29,257 nucleotides of DNA, taken from contig CAKUSI010000011.1 of assembly GCA_934678955.1 (NCBI GenBank), positions 1 to 29,257 of the forward strand, read 5' to 3'. This stretch comes from an uncultured Austwickia sp. (GTDB lineage Bacteria > Actinomycetota > Actinomycetes > Actinomycetales > Dermatophilaceae). Under the pieces are notes generated by a model. The model was not told the DNA's origin, did not search any database, and saw nothing but the letters and a program-made list of their open reading frames with translations. The position numbers and the translations under genes were made by a program. Shown here piece after piece: positions 1 to 8,346 of the stretch (its first letter is position 1; each line of letters begins with the position of its first letter).

Positions 1-614
1 TCGATGCGGGCGCGCAGTCGCCGGTAGGTCTCGGCGATCTGGGCGGCGCGCTCGATGGGGACCGCCCCGGACAGCACTCCAGCACGCAGGGGCGCCACAT
101 CGTGGCCGTGGCAGGTGCGGGCTACCTGGGCGAGTGCCCGCCCGACTGCCGGGGTGACGGGCACGTGGGCCTCGCGGCAGGACTGTTCCAGCCAGGCCCC
201 CACGCGGGGGTAGTCCGAGGCGGCGATCACGCCGCGGTCGTTGGCCTCCAGTACGACTGCGGCCTGGGCGGCGCGGGCGGCCGCCACGAGCCCGGACGCG
301 GCGGCGGCCAGCGCGGCCAGGTCGGGGCCAGCGACGCGGGGGAGCGCGGCGACGAGCTCGCCCAGCCGCTGACGCATCCGCTCCAGCTCGGAGACCAGAT
401 CGGCCGCGTCCACCAACCCGATCCCACCAGGGCCGGTCCCTTCGATGGGGCCGACACTGGTGCCACCGCGACCAATATCGCGACGGGGAGCGCCGCCGGG
501 AACTGATGCGCCGGGCACATGAGCGGGATCGGCTCGGCTCTCACCCATACCGGCAGGAAGGTCCCGTCCGTCGCCCGACGAACCGCGGGCGGGGGAGTCG
601 AACGGGCTGGTCAT
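1..614 (-). CDS. DUF222 / 13E12-type HNH endonuclease, N-terminal part (cut by window edge)
   Basis: An open frame of 204 codons starts at an ATG ending at 614 and runs off the left edge without a stop. The first ~70 residues are low-complexity Gly/Pro/Ser. The rest is helical and Ala-rich and resembles the DUF222 domain found before HNH nuclease domains in actinobacterial 13E12-repeat proteins: a helix with LVSELERMRQRLGEL, a segment with ANDRGVIAAS, and the DUF222-like segment LRAGVLSGAVPIERAAQIAE near the edge. The catalytic HNH domain would lie outside the window, so nuclease activity is inferred only from the family. A TAGAAT -10 box seven bases before the ATG suggests a leaderless message. 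The family is multicopy and variable in actinobacteria. It could also be a truncated copy; the window cannot tell. Confidence 0.7.
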   Translation of the reverse strand, partial: MTSPFDSPARGSSGDGRDLPAGMGESRADPAHVPGASVPGGAPRRDIGRGGTSVGPIEGTGPGGIGLVDAADLVSELERMRQRLGELVAALPRVAGPDLAALAAAASGLVAAARAAQAAVVLEANDRGVIAASDYPRVGAWLEQSCREAHVPVTPAVGRALAQVARTCHGHDVAPLRAGVLSGAVPIERAAQIAETYRRLRARI

Positions 615-621
615 GGCACCG

Positions 622-646
622 ATTCTATCGTTCATGTGTTCGAACA
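622..646 (-). promoter_or_regulatory. Leaderless promoter of the HNH gene with a degenerate LexA (SOS) box
   Basis: On the minus strand the -10 hexamer TAGAAT (627 to 622) ends seven bases before the ATG at 614, placing the start of transcription at or next to the start codon. Directly upstream is TCGAACACATGAACGA (643 to 628), which matches the actinobacterial LexA palindrome TCGAAC-N4-GTTCGA except at two positions in one half-site. A repressor bound there would cover the spacer. The -10 is convincing; the LexA assignment is tentative. Confidence 0.4.
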
Positions 647-774
647 TCTAGGATTACTCGCCGCCAGCAGCCCACGGCTGCAGGTCATTTCGCCCTTCTT
701 TCCGGCATCGTGATGTCTGGGTGAAAGCGAGGCTCCCCCAACGGGATTCATCCTCTGTCGCACGGGGCGGAAGC

Positions 775-790
775 TGTGATCTGCGTCACA
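775..790. promoter_or_regulatory. CRP/GlxR-type binding site
   Basis: The 16-mer TGTGATCTGCGTCACA is a perfect inverted repeat TGTGA-N6-TCACA, the consensus for CRP-family regulators including actinobacterial GlxR. It lies about 175 bases upstream of the VOC gene and 160 bases upstream of the HNH gene, outside coding sequence. Which gene it controls is not clear; no strong -10 was seen close to it. Confidence 0.55.
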
Positions 791-965
791 TAAAACGAGA
801 CGGGTTTGGTAGCCCCGAGTCCGCCTCAGTGGCCCGCCCGACAGCTCGTCACGAGGGAATGTGGTGGCCTGTTCGGTCGCGTGAGCTGCGGGTGCGATGA
901 ACCGCCGGCGGAGAGAGCATGGTCGGAGGAGGCGCACAGCATGGCCGGACGAGAGGAGAGTGGCC

Positions 966-1352
966 ATGGCTATCACGCTCAACCACACCATCGTGCATGC
1001 GAAGGACAGGCGTGCGTCGGCTGCGTTCCTGGCGGAGATGCTGGGGCTGGGGGCGCCCGAATCATACGGGCCGTTCATGGTGGTGCAGGTCGGCGACACG
1101 TCGCTGGACTTCGCCGACGATCACGCGCCGCGGGGGTTTCAGCGTCAGCACTTCGCCTTTCTCGTCAGTGAGGACGAGTTCGACGAGATCTGGGGTCGGA
1201 TCAAGGAGCGCGGCCTGACGTACTGGTCTGATCCAGGCCGTCGCCACGCCGGGGAGATCAACCGTCACGACGGCGGTCGAGGTCTGTACTGGGATGACCC
1301 CGACGGGCACCACTTGGAGATCATCACGGTCCCGTACGGCGGCATGCGCTGA
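966..1352 (+). CDS. VOC family (glyoxalase/bleomycin resistance/dioxygenase fold) protein
   Basis: A 128-residue protein, the usual size of a single-domain VOC protein with two beta-alpha-beta-beta-beta modules. Possible metal ligands of the fold are visible: His7 in the first strand (LNHTIVHAKD), His62 at the start of the second module (QRQHFAFLV), and Glu118 in the last strand (HHLEIITVP), preceded by the typical YWDDPDGHH turn. The start at 966 is chosen because it begins at the first strand and has GAGGAGAG about eight bases upstream; the longer upstream frame from 897 is Arg-rich and unlike the family. The substrate cannot be told. Members include glyoxalases, fosfomycin or bleomycin resistance proteins and extradiol dioxygenases. 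It stands alone, with a CRP-like site upstream. Confidence 0.85.
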   Translation: MAITLNHTIVHAKDRRASAAFLAEMLGLGAPESYGPFMVVQVGDTSLDFADDHAPRGFQRQHFAFLVSEDEFDEIWGRIKERGLTYWSDPGRRHAGEINRHDGGRGLYWDDPDGHHLEIITVPYGGMR

Positions 1353-1453
1353 GGGCCCGGCATAGGGGATCACGTGTTTCAAACGACGTCTGTGTGATTC
1401 GCACGTCATTCTGCGCGGCGCGCGCAGATGGTGGCCTGGTCGGCGAGATCTCG

Positions 1454-1493
1454 GCGAGCGTGGTTACACCGGAGCGAGCGTGGTTACACCGGA
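1454..1493. repeat. Two tandem copies of a 20-bp unit at the end of the MOSC gene
   Basis: The unit GCGAGCGTGGTTACACCGGA occurs twice head-to-tail with no mismatch, followed by a decayed start of a third copy (GCAAGCA). It covers the last codons and stop of the MOSC gene. Because 20 is not a multiple of three, the two copies are read in different frames, and the copy reached last supplies the TAA stop. Confidence 0.9.
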
Positions 1494-2078
1494 GCAAGCA
1501 GGCGATGGGGGCCGGGGCGGCAGATCGATCGTGATCGGCTGACCAGCTCGTACCTGACCCCCGCGCTGGACGACCGCCATCACGCCGGCTTTGCGGATGA
1601 CATCTGGCGTGGACGCATTCACCGATCCGGTCGGTGGCGCCGGCTCCTCGGTGGGTGTCCCGTCGGCTCTCTGGAGGACCACCTTGAGCAGCCCCGGGCG
1701 GAAGTCGTTGATCTGCGCGCAGGGATTGCGTAGCCCTGTCAGTCGAAGTGCCGCTGTGCCCATCCGTAACGTCGTGTCGGTCGGCAGCCCGAGCAGGTCT
1801 ACGCCCGCAGTCAGGATGTTCTCACCGAGATCGCCGGGTGACAGCTCGAAGCCCATCGCGTGCGCCTCATCGAAGAGTTCTGCGTGGATCACGTGAACCT
1901 GGCGAAGGTTCAGCTGACGCGGATCACGGCGCACTCGGGACCGGTGCTGGACGAACCTGCCTGAGTGCGCGTCGCCAACGACTCCGAGGCCGGCGACGAG
2001 GACGATCGCGTCCACCGGTTGCTTGCTGAACCGATGGGATGCGTCACGACTGACAGCGGCCACATACATGGCGCGCAT
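1464..2078 (-). CDS. MOSC domain-containing protein
   Basis: A 204-residue protein with the MOSC (molybdenum cofactor sulfurase C-terminal) fold: an early segment LVAGLGVVGDAHSGRF, a central ELSPGDLGENILTAGVDL segment, then strands ending in LRNPCAQINDF, where the cysteine is the conserved MOSC cysteine. Family members bind molybdenum cofactor or transfer sulfur to metal centres; stand-alone members such as YiiM take part in detoxifying N-hydroxylated compounds. The ATG at 2078 is preferred because GGAGG lies five bases upstream. The C-terminus overlaps a 20-bp tandem duplication that has altered the last few residues. No molybdenum genes are nearby. Confidence 0.85.
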   Translation of the reverse strand: MRAMYVAAVSRDASHRFSKQPVDAIVLVAGLGVVGDAHSGRFVQHRSRVRRDPRQLNLRQVHVIHAELFDEAHAMGFELSPGDLGENILTAGVDLLGLPTDTTLRMGTAALRLTGLRNPCAQINDFRPGLLKVVLQRADGTPTEEPAPPTGSVNASTPDVIRKAGVMAVVQRGGQVRAGQPITIDLPPRPPSPACSGVTTLAPV

Positions 2079-2196
2079 CCCCACCTCCCATGTCGACGAG
2101 CGTACGACCACCACAGGAGTGGGGCCGCTGATAAGCGTGAAATGACATAATATAGATTATCGGACAACGACGAGCAGGAGGAAGCTGACCCACCGG

Positions 2197-2454
2197 TCAC
2201 TTGTAGTGGAAGCGAGCCTGCAGGATCACGAGATCCTCGCCGTCCACCAAGTACACCAAACGGTGCTCGTCGGTGATGCGTCGTGACCACGCTCCGGCGA
2301 AAATGTGCCTGAGCGTTTCCGGCTTGCCGATGCCCGCGGTCGGATCCCGCAACGCGTCATCGATGAGCCGGTTTATCCGGACCTGAACCTTCCGGTCGGC
2401 CCGGAGCCAGTAGGTGTAGTCCTCCCAGCCGTTCGTCGTGAAGACGAGTTTCAC
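2197..2454 (-). CDS. yoeB: YoeB-family toxin, ribosome-dependent mRNA interferase
   Basis: An 85-residue protein of the Txe/YoeB family, which cleaves mRNA in the ribosomal A site when freed from its antitoxin. The family pattern is clear: an N-terminal strand [16 protein letters not shown], the LRDPTAGIGKPETLRH segment, then WSRRITDEHRLVYLV and the C-terminal ARFHYK, where the His-Tyr pair is catalytic in this family. It starts with GTG whose last two bases overlap the antitoxin stop (GTGA), the standard toxin-antitoxin coupling. Length and motifs look intact. Confidence 0.93.
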   Translation of the reverse strand: MKLVFTTNGWEDYTYWLRADRKVQVRINRLIDDALRDPTAGIGKPETLRHIFAGAWSRRITDEHRLVYLVDGEDLVILQARFHYK

Positions 2455-2696
2455 TCGACCAGCTCGCGTTCGTGACGATCGCCGGAACGGGCCTGCTGGA
2501 GGCTCTCCAGGAGTCGCTTCGCGTTGGCGGGGACGCGCAGCAGGTATGCGGTCTCCTCCAGGGCGGCAAACTCCTCGGCGGAGATGAGAACAGCGTTGCC
2601 CCGTCGGGACGTGATCTCGATGGCGATGCGGTCGTTGTTGACCTGCTCGATCAGTGGGAAGAGTTGCTTGCGCGCCTCGCTCGCGGTGATTGACAT
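2451..2696 (-). CDS. yefM: YefM/Phd-family antitoxin
   Basis: An 81-residue antitoxin. The N-terminal half carries the Phd/YefM DNA-binding domain: [20 protein letters not shown] followed by an [13 protein letters not shown] strand and [15 protein letters not shown] helix. The acidic C-terminal tail would wrap around YoeB. The ATG at 2696 is supported by AGGAGG six bases upstream. It is the first gene of a two-gene operon and is expected to repress its own promoter together with YoeB at the inverted repeat just upstream. Confidence 0.93.
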   Translation of the reverse strand: MSITASEARKQLFPLIEQVNNDRIAIEITSRRGNAVLISAEEFAALEETAYLLRVPANAKRLLESLQQARSGDRHERELVE

Positions 2697-2708
2697 GACA
2701 GGCCTCCT

Positions 2709-2739
2709 GATAGTGGTACTAGAATACGGTACCACTATC
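2709..2739 (-). promoter_or_regulatory. Operator/promoter of the yefM-yoeB operon
   Basis: A perfect 11-bp inverted repeat, GATAGTGGTAC and GTACCACTATC, is separated by nine AT-rich bases and lies 13 bases before the yefM start. A possible -10 (TATTCT on the minus strand) lies in the spacer, so bound antitoxin would block the polymerase. The arms each end in GTAC. This matches autoregulation known for YefM-YoeB. Confidence 0.75.
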
Positions 2740-2811
2740 GGCGTGAGGGTCGCTCAACTCCCGTTCGACGAATTCCCGCTCCTACCAGTTCGCTTGGGGG
2801 TGCCTGTGCCG

Positions 2812-3186
2812 TCAGCGGCTCGTGCGGAACATGCCGGACAGCAGCCAGGTCACGATGCTGATCAGGATCGAGCCCAGCAGGGCCGAGGAGAAGCCGTCCA
2901 CGGTGAAGCCCAGTCCGAGCTGACCGGCGACCCAGGCGCTCAGCATGAGCATCCACGCGTTGACGACCAGCAGGAACAGCCCGAGGGTCAGCACGATGAA
3001 GCAGCCGGTCAGCGCCGCAACCACCGGGCGCACGAACGCGTTCACGACCCCGATGATCAGCGCCACGGCGGCCAAGGTCCCCACGATCGCCGCCGTGCTG
3101 GAACCGCTCACCGCGATCCCCGGAATCAGCCAGGCGTCCGCCGCGACGGCGACGCCGACCACGACCGTACGCATGAGGAAGTTCAT
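2812..3186 (-). CDS. Phage-holin-like (superfamily IV / DUF4-TM type) small integral membrane protein
   Basis: A 124-residue protein with four hydrophobic helices at about residues 3-23, 28-55, 57-82 and 93-118, and a short conserved-looking NAFVRPVV loop between helices two and three. This is the architecture of the actinobacterial 'phage holin family' / YvlD-like proteins. They are not proven holins; their role is unknown and some are stress-induced. The start at 3186 is chosen because the hydrophobic sequence begins there with GAGGGC just before the ATG. It sits 51 bases downstream of the uvrA-like stop in the same orientation and could be co-transcribed. Confidence 0.75.
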   Translation of the reverse strand: MNFLMRTVVVGVAVAADAWLIPGIAVSGSSTAAIVGTLAAVALIIGVVNAFVRPVVAALTGCFIVLTLGLFLLVVNAWMLMLSAWVAGQLGLGFTVDGFSSALLGSILISIVTWLLSGMFRTSR

Positions 3187-3237
3187 GCCCTCAAGCCTTC
3201 CACCCTCGAGGAGACCCGGCGGCGTCAACCCACGGCT

Positions 3238-5625
<2,388 letters not shown>

Positions 5626-5699
5626 GTCTCTCAGTGTGGCCCCCGGTGTCCTCCCCGGTAGGCCGCCTCTCCCGCTACGACCGCCGCAGCGGTACGGTG

Positions 5700-5733
5700 C
5701 CCTTGTCTACCTAGGTATAGAAGGTGTCAAGGG
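5700..5733 (-). promoter_or_regulatory. Probable promoter and palindrome upstream of the uvrA-like gene
   Basis: On the minus strand a perfect -35 TTGACA (5730 to 5725) is followed after 15 bases by TAGACA. The spacer contains the 10-bp palindrome TACCTAGGTA (5708-5717), and the whole is bracketed by CCCTTG and CAAGGG. The spacer is shorter than ideal, so the -10 choice is uncertain. The palindrome would suit a repressor or activator binding between the promoter elements. Confidence 0.4.
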
Positions 5734-5854
5734 TGAGTGTGGTGTCATCCAAGAAAGTCTCGGGGTGCGGTCAGGCGGTGACTACTGCCCGGCGTACGGC
5801 TTCTCCGGTAAGGGACGGGTGCGCTCCGTGGGTCGACGCTGGTCAGCCGCCTTT

Positions 5855-5910
5855 CGTGAATTTTCACGTCGCAGCGTTCAGTTGTCTTGAACGACTGACC
5901 ACCCTATGTT
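5855..5910 (+). promoter_or_regulatory. Promoter of the SRPBCC gene, apparently leaderless, with upstream palindrome
   Basis: A -35 TTGTCT (5882-5887) and -10 TATGTT (5905-5910) with a 17-base spacer place the transcription start close to the ATG at 5918, so the message would have almost no leader. CGTGAATTTTCACG (5855-5868) is a perfect 6-2-6 inverted repeat 13 bases upstream of the -35 and could be an activator site. No Shine-Dalgarno sequence precedes the ATG, in keeping with leaderless translation. Confidence 0.45.
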
Positions 5911-5917
5911 GTGCACC

Positions 5918-6376
5918 ATGACTTCCCCTTCCGCGACGGTGAGCGTGCAGCGGATCGTTCGCGCCCCGGCGGGCGAGCTGTTCACCCTCATCACGGACCC
6001 TTTGCGGCATCCGCTGATGGACGCGACGGGCAGCATCCAGGAGGCGGTCACGACCGAGCCACTCCGGGAGGTGGGCCAACGGTTCATCCACCGGCTCAGC
6101 GTGGCCTGGGGTGATCAGGTGATCGTCACGGAGGTCGAATACTGGGTCAGCAGGCTCGTTCCCGATCGCAGTCTCGAATGGTCGGCCCCCGAGCACGGCC
6201 CGTTCTCGCTCAGCTGGCGGCTGCGCGTCGATCTCGACCCGCTCGACGAGGTGACCACGCGGGTCATCATGCACTTCATGTGGGCTGACGCCGAGGCCGC
6301 CGCGGCCGCCGAGCCGATGTTCTCTGCCGACGAGCTGGCCGCCTGCCTGGACGCCATCGCCGAGGCCGTCGAGTAG
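5918..6376 (+). CDS. SRPBCC (START/polyketide cyclase-like) family protein
   Basis: A 152-residue protein with the SRPBCC opening pattern: VSVQRIVRAPAGELFTLITD, then a helix, central strands with WVSRLVPDRSLEWSA and LSWRLRVDLDP, and a long C-terminal helix. The fold makes a hydrophobic cavity used by polyketide cyclases, AHSA1-like proteins and lipid-binding proteins. Specific substrate cannot be read. The ATG at 5918 is preferred over that at 5906 because the -10 box (5905-5910) overlaps the earlier one. It converges on csbD, with a strong hairpin between the two. Confidence 0.8.
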   Translation: MTSPSATVSVQRIVRAPAGELFTLITDPLRHPLMDATGSIQEAVTTEPLREVGQRFIHRLSVAWGDQVIVTEVEYWVSRLVPDRSLEWSAPEHGPFSLSWRLRVDLDPLDEVTTRVIMHFMWADAEAAAAAEPMFSADELAACLDAIAEAVE

Positions 6377-6387
6377 CAGCGAGCGCG

Positions 6388-6431
6388 GCGAAGGGGTCCA
6401 CCGCGAGTTTATTCGTGGTGGACCCCTTCGC
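6388..6431. terminator. Shared bidirectional terminator hairpin
   Basis: Arms 6388-6406 and 6413-6431 pair over 19 positions with one G-U, closing on a six-base loop. It lies between the convergent SRPBCC and csbD genes, 11 and 23 bases past their stops. There is no T-run on either side, as is common in high-GC actinobacteria, so it may act as an L-shaped terminator for both directions. Confidence 0.75.
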
Positions 6432-6454
6432 AGACAGGCGGTGGTCGCCTGGGG

Positions 6455-6628
6455 TCAGTTCTTGAAGGCGTCCTTGACCTTCTCGCCCGCCTGCTTGATG
6501 TCGGACTTGGACTGGTCGCCCTTGCCCTCTGCCTCGAGGCGGTTGTTGTCCGTGGCCTTGCCGGCGGCCTCCTTGGCCTTGCCGCTCACCTTGTCGGCCG
6601 CGTTCTCGATCTTGTCGCCAATGCCCAC
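6455..6628 (-). CDS. CsbD-family general stress protein
   Basis: A 57-residue, highly charged, Lys/Ala/Gly-rich protein typical of CsbD: it opens GIGDKIENAADKVSGKAKEA, continues with a GKATDNNRLEAEGKGDQ segment, which is the family core, and ends in a KVKDAFKN helix. It starts with GTG, with GGAGAG about six bases upstream. CsbD proteins are small, abundant, helix-forming proteins of unknown biochemical role, named from SigB control in Bacillus. A SigB/SigF-type promoter lies upstream here, fitting a stress role. Confidence 0.9.
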   Translation of the reverse strand: MGIGDKIENAADKVSGKAKEAAGKATDNNRLEAEGKGDQSKSDIKQAGEKVKDAFKN

Positions 6629-6727
6629 GAGCTACTCTCCTTCGCTAGCGCCGACGCCGAGGCCGTCGTCACGGGATGGCGTCGACGGCAGATCACGACT
6701 GTCGGTCGTTGGTCTGACACTGACCCG

Positions 6728-6753
6728 ATACCCGGTGTGCTAGCGGCCAAACC
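6728..6753 (-). promoter_or_regulatory. SigB/SigF-type stress promoter of csbD
   Basis: On the minus strand GGTTT (6753 to 6749) is followed after 15 bases by GGGTAT (6733 to 6728), an exact match to the GTTT-N15-GGGTAT pattern of the SigB/SigF general-stress sigma factors. Transcription would start near 6721, giving a leader of about 93 bases. The downstream gene belongs to a SigB-regulon family, which supports the call. Confidence 0.75.
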
Positions 6754-6891
6754 GGATGATCCACTGCAAGGTTCGCAGATCGACTGAGTCGTGACGGCGT
6801 CGAGACGCTCACACGGCCCGGCGGCGCGTGACGACGGCGGTCGACCACGGAGTTCCGGCTCAGCCGTGGGCCACTCCCCCTGATGGAGGGT

Positions 6892-6919
6892 TTGCGCGCG
6901 GTGGCAGAGCCGCTACGCT
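6892..6919 (+). promoter_or_regulatory. Possible vegetative promoter of rbpA
   Basis: TTGCGC (6892-6897) and TACGCT (6914-6919) are separated by 16 bases. Transcription from here would give a leader of about 160 bases before rbpA. The match is moderate and in high-GC sequence such pairs can arise by chance. Confidence 0.35.
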
Positions 6920-6989
6920 GACGGGCACCGTGCGGTCGGCGCACCGGGTCTCCCGGGGTGGGGCAAGGCGTCGCCCCGGTGAAGCCGAG

Positions 6990-7015
6990 GGAACAACGTC
7001 CCGACCGGTGGCGTT
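6990..7015 (+). promoter_or_regulatory. SigH/SigR-type (thiol-oxidative stress) promoter of rbpA
   Basis: GGAACA at 6990-6995 and CGTTG at 7012-7016 place GGAAC and GTT exactly 18 bases apart, the arrangement of actinobacterial SigR/SigH promoters. In Streptomyces coelicolor rbpA belongs to the SigR regulon, so the position directly upstream of rbpA is meaningful. The start would be near 7022, about 66 bases before the ATG. Confidence 0.65.
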
Positions 7016-7087
7016 GCACACGGATGAGTCCGGCCGTGGGAGCCCCACGGAACCCGGACGTAATGGGTTCACGGAGGTTGAGGGGCG

Positions 7088-7441
7088 ATGGCGGAACGTT
7101 CGTTGCGAGGCACCAATCTGTCGGCGCTGAGCATGGAGACGGACGAGAACGTGGTCCTCTCGGAGCGCCAGATCGTCAAGTATGTGTGCGCCAACAACCA
7201 CATCAGCGAGCTGCCCTTCTCCATCGACGCGGACGTCCCGCCCCTCTGGGAGTGCCGCTGCGGGCAGGAAGCCAAACTGGTCGACGGCCCCGAGCCGGAC
7301 GTGAAGCCCGGCAAGGTCGCCCGCACCCATTGGGACATGCTGCTGGAGCGGCGCAGCATCGCGGAACTCGAAGAGCTGCTGGAAGAGCGCCTGGAGCAAC
7401 TGCGGGCCTCGCGTGGCGAGAAGACCAAGCGCACGGCCTGA
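7088..7441 (+). CDS. rbpA: RNA polymerase-binding protein RbpA
   Basis: A 117-residue protein, the usual RbpA length. It shows the N-terminal tail (MAERSLRGTNLSALSMETDE), the core domain with CANNH and CRCG cysteine positions, the basic linker (KPGKVARTHWDML) and a C-terminal sigma-interaction helix (RRSIAELEELLEERLEQL). RbpA is an actinobacterial transcription factor that binds the polymerase and group I/II sigma factors and stabilises open complexes. A GGAGG-type ribosome site precedes the ATG. It converges on ppm. Confidence 0.97.
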   Translation: MAERSLRGTNLSALSMETDENVVLSERQIVKYVCANNHISELPFSIDADVPPLWECRCGQEAKLVDGPEPDVKPGKVARTHWDMLLERRSIAELEELLEERLEQLRASRGEKTKRTA

Positions 7442-7444
7442 AAG

Positions 7445-7497
7445 GCGTTCCGGTCCGGCCCCCTGGGCGCCGTCGAGCGGGTTCGTGCCCCGGACGC
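7445..7497. terminator. Weak inverted repeat between convergent rbpA and ppm
   Basis: GCGTTCCGG (7445-7453) and CCGGACGC (7490-7497) can pair with one bulge across a GC-rich loop in the 57-base gap between the two stop codons. No T-run follows. It may end transcription in both directions, but the long loop makes this uncertain. Confidence 0.3.
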
Positions 7498-7498
7498 G

Positions 7499-8320
7499 TC
7501 AGTCGCTGGCGTGTCGGTTGCGTCCGCCGGTCATCCGCTTGGCGAACGAGCGCAGTTGACCCGCGCGGTATTTCACACCCCACGATGTGACGTTGAGCAG
7601 TGATTCGCGCACGATGTCGCCGCTCATCTTGGAGTCGCCGATCTCCCGCTCGACGAAGGTGATCGGGACCTCCACGACCTTGAGCCCGGCCTTGATCGCA
7701 CGCCACGTCAGGTCGGTCTGGAAGCAGTATCCGTGCGACTCGACCCCCTCCAGTCCCATGCGGCGCAGAGCATCCGCTCGGTAGACCCGGAAACCCGCGG
7801 TCGCGTCCCGGACCGGCATCCCGAGCAGGACGCTGATGTAGGCGTTGCCGCCGACCGAGAGGGCCTTGCGGTGCAGCGGCCAGTTGACCACGGAACCGCC
7901 GGGCACCCAGCGGGAACCGATCACCACGTCGGCGTTCTCCGCCGCCGCCAGCAGGGCGGGCAGGTGCTCGGGTCGGTGCGAGCCGTCGGCGTCGATTTCG
8001 ACGAAAGCGTCGTAGCCGCGCTCCAACCCCCAGTCGAAGCCCGCCAGATAGGCCTTGCCCAGCCCCTCCTTGCCCTGCCGGTGCAGCACCTGGACCTTGT
8101 CGTCGGACGCGGCGATCTCGTCGGCGACCTCGCCCGTCCCGTCCGGAGAGTTGTCGTCCAGGATCAGCACGTCCGCGGTCGGGACCGCACGCCGGATCCG
8201 CTCCAGGGTCTTGGGCAGGTTCTCCCGCTCGTTGTACGTCGGCAAGAGGATGACCACCCGGTCCAACGGCGGGCGCGGGGTGTCGGAATCGTCCGGGGAC
8301 GTGCGGCGACGGGAGGGCAT
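7499..8320 (-). CDS. ppm: Polyprenol monophosphomannose synthase (GT2 family)
   Basis: A 273-residue GT2 glycosyltransferase that would transfer mannose from GDP-mannose to polyprenyl phosphate, making the donor for lipoglycan and protein mannosylation. Visible motifs are the opening VVILLPTYNERENLPKTL, the nucleotide-site LDDNSPDGTGE, the metal-binding EIDADGSHRPE, and GSRWVPGGSVVNWP followed by RKALS and the ATAGFRVYR segment. AAGGAG lies four bases before the ATG at 8320. It follows lnt by 26 bases in the same orientation. In Mycobacterium tuberculosis the Lnt-like and Ppm parts are one polypeptide (Ppm1); here they are two adjacent genes in the same order. Confidence 0.93.
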   Translation of the reverse strand: MPSRRRTSPDDSDTPRPPLDRVVILLPTYNERENLPKTLERIRRAVPTADVLILDDNSPDGTGEVADEIAASDDKVQVLHRQGKEGLGKAYLAGFDWGLERGYDAFVEIDADGSHRPEHLPALLAAAENADVVIGSRWVPGGSVVNWPLHRKALSVGGNAYISVLLGMPVRDATAGFRVYRADALRRMGLEGVESHGYCFQTDLTWRAIKAGLKVVEVPITFVEREIGDSKMSGDIVRESLLNVTSWGVKYRAGQLRSFAKRMTGGRNRHASD

Positions 8321-8346
8321 CGCTCTCCTTGGGGCAGGTCGGATGT

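Larger units (their letters stand above)
615..965. other. Intergenic region between divergent HNH and VOC genes
   Basis: About 350 bases with no convincing gene. The left end holds the HNH promoter and LexA-like box, and a CRP/GlxR-like palindrome lies at 775-790. A Shine-Dalgarno-like GAGGAGAG stands before the VOC start at 966. Open frames crossing this stretch have no recognisable protein features and are treated as chance. Confidence 0.5.
6629..7087. other. Divergent intergenic region between csbD and rbpA
   Basis: About 460 bases with no gene. It contains the csbD stress promoter, a possible vegetative promoter for rbpA (6892-6919), and a SigH/SigR-type promoter for rbpA (6990-7015). 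No tRNA or other RNA gene was recognised. Confidence 0.6.

Noticed and set aside
632..1099. 155-codon minus-strand frame across the HNH-VOC gap
   Set aside because: Overlaps the VOC gene and shows no domain; low-complexity composition.
2812..3186. True phage holin as part of a prophage
   Set aside because: No phage structural, lysis or integrase genes are nearby; the family is common as a chromosomal membrane protein.
5724..5921. 65-codon plus-strand frame between the uvrA-like and SRPBCC genes
   Set aside because: No ribosome site, overlaps the SRPBCC promoter, and no recognised family. A gene remnant cannot be excluded but is not supported.
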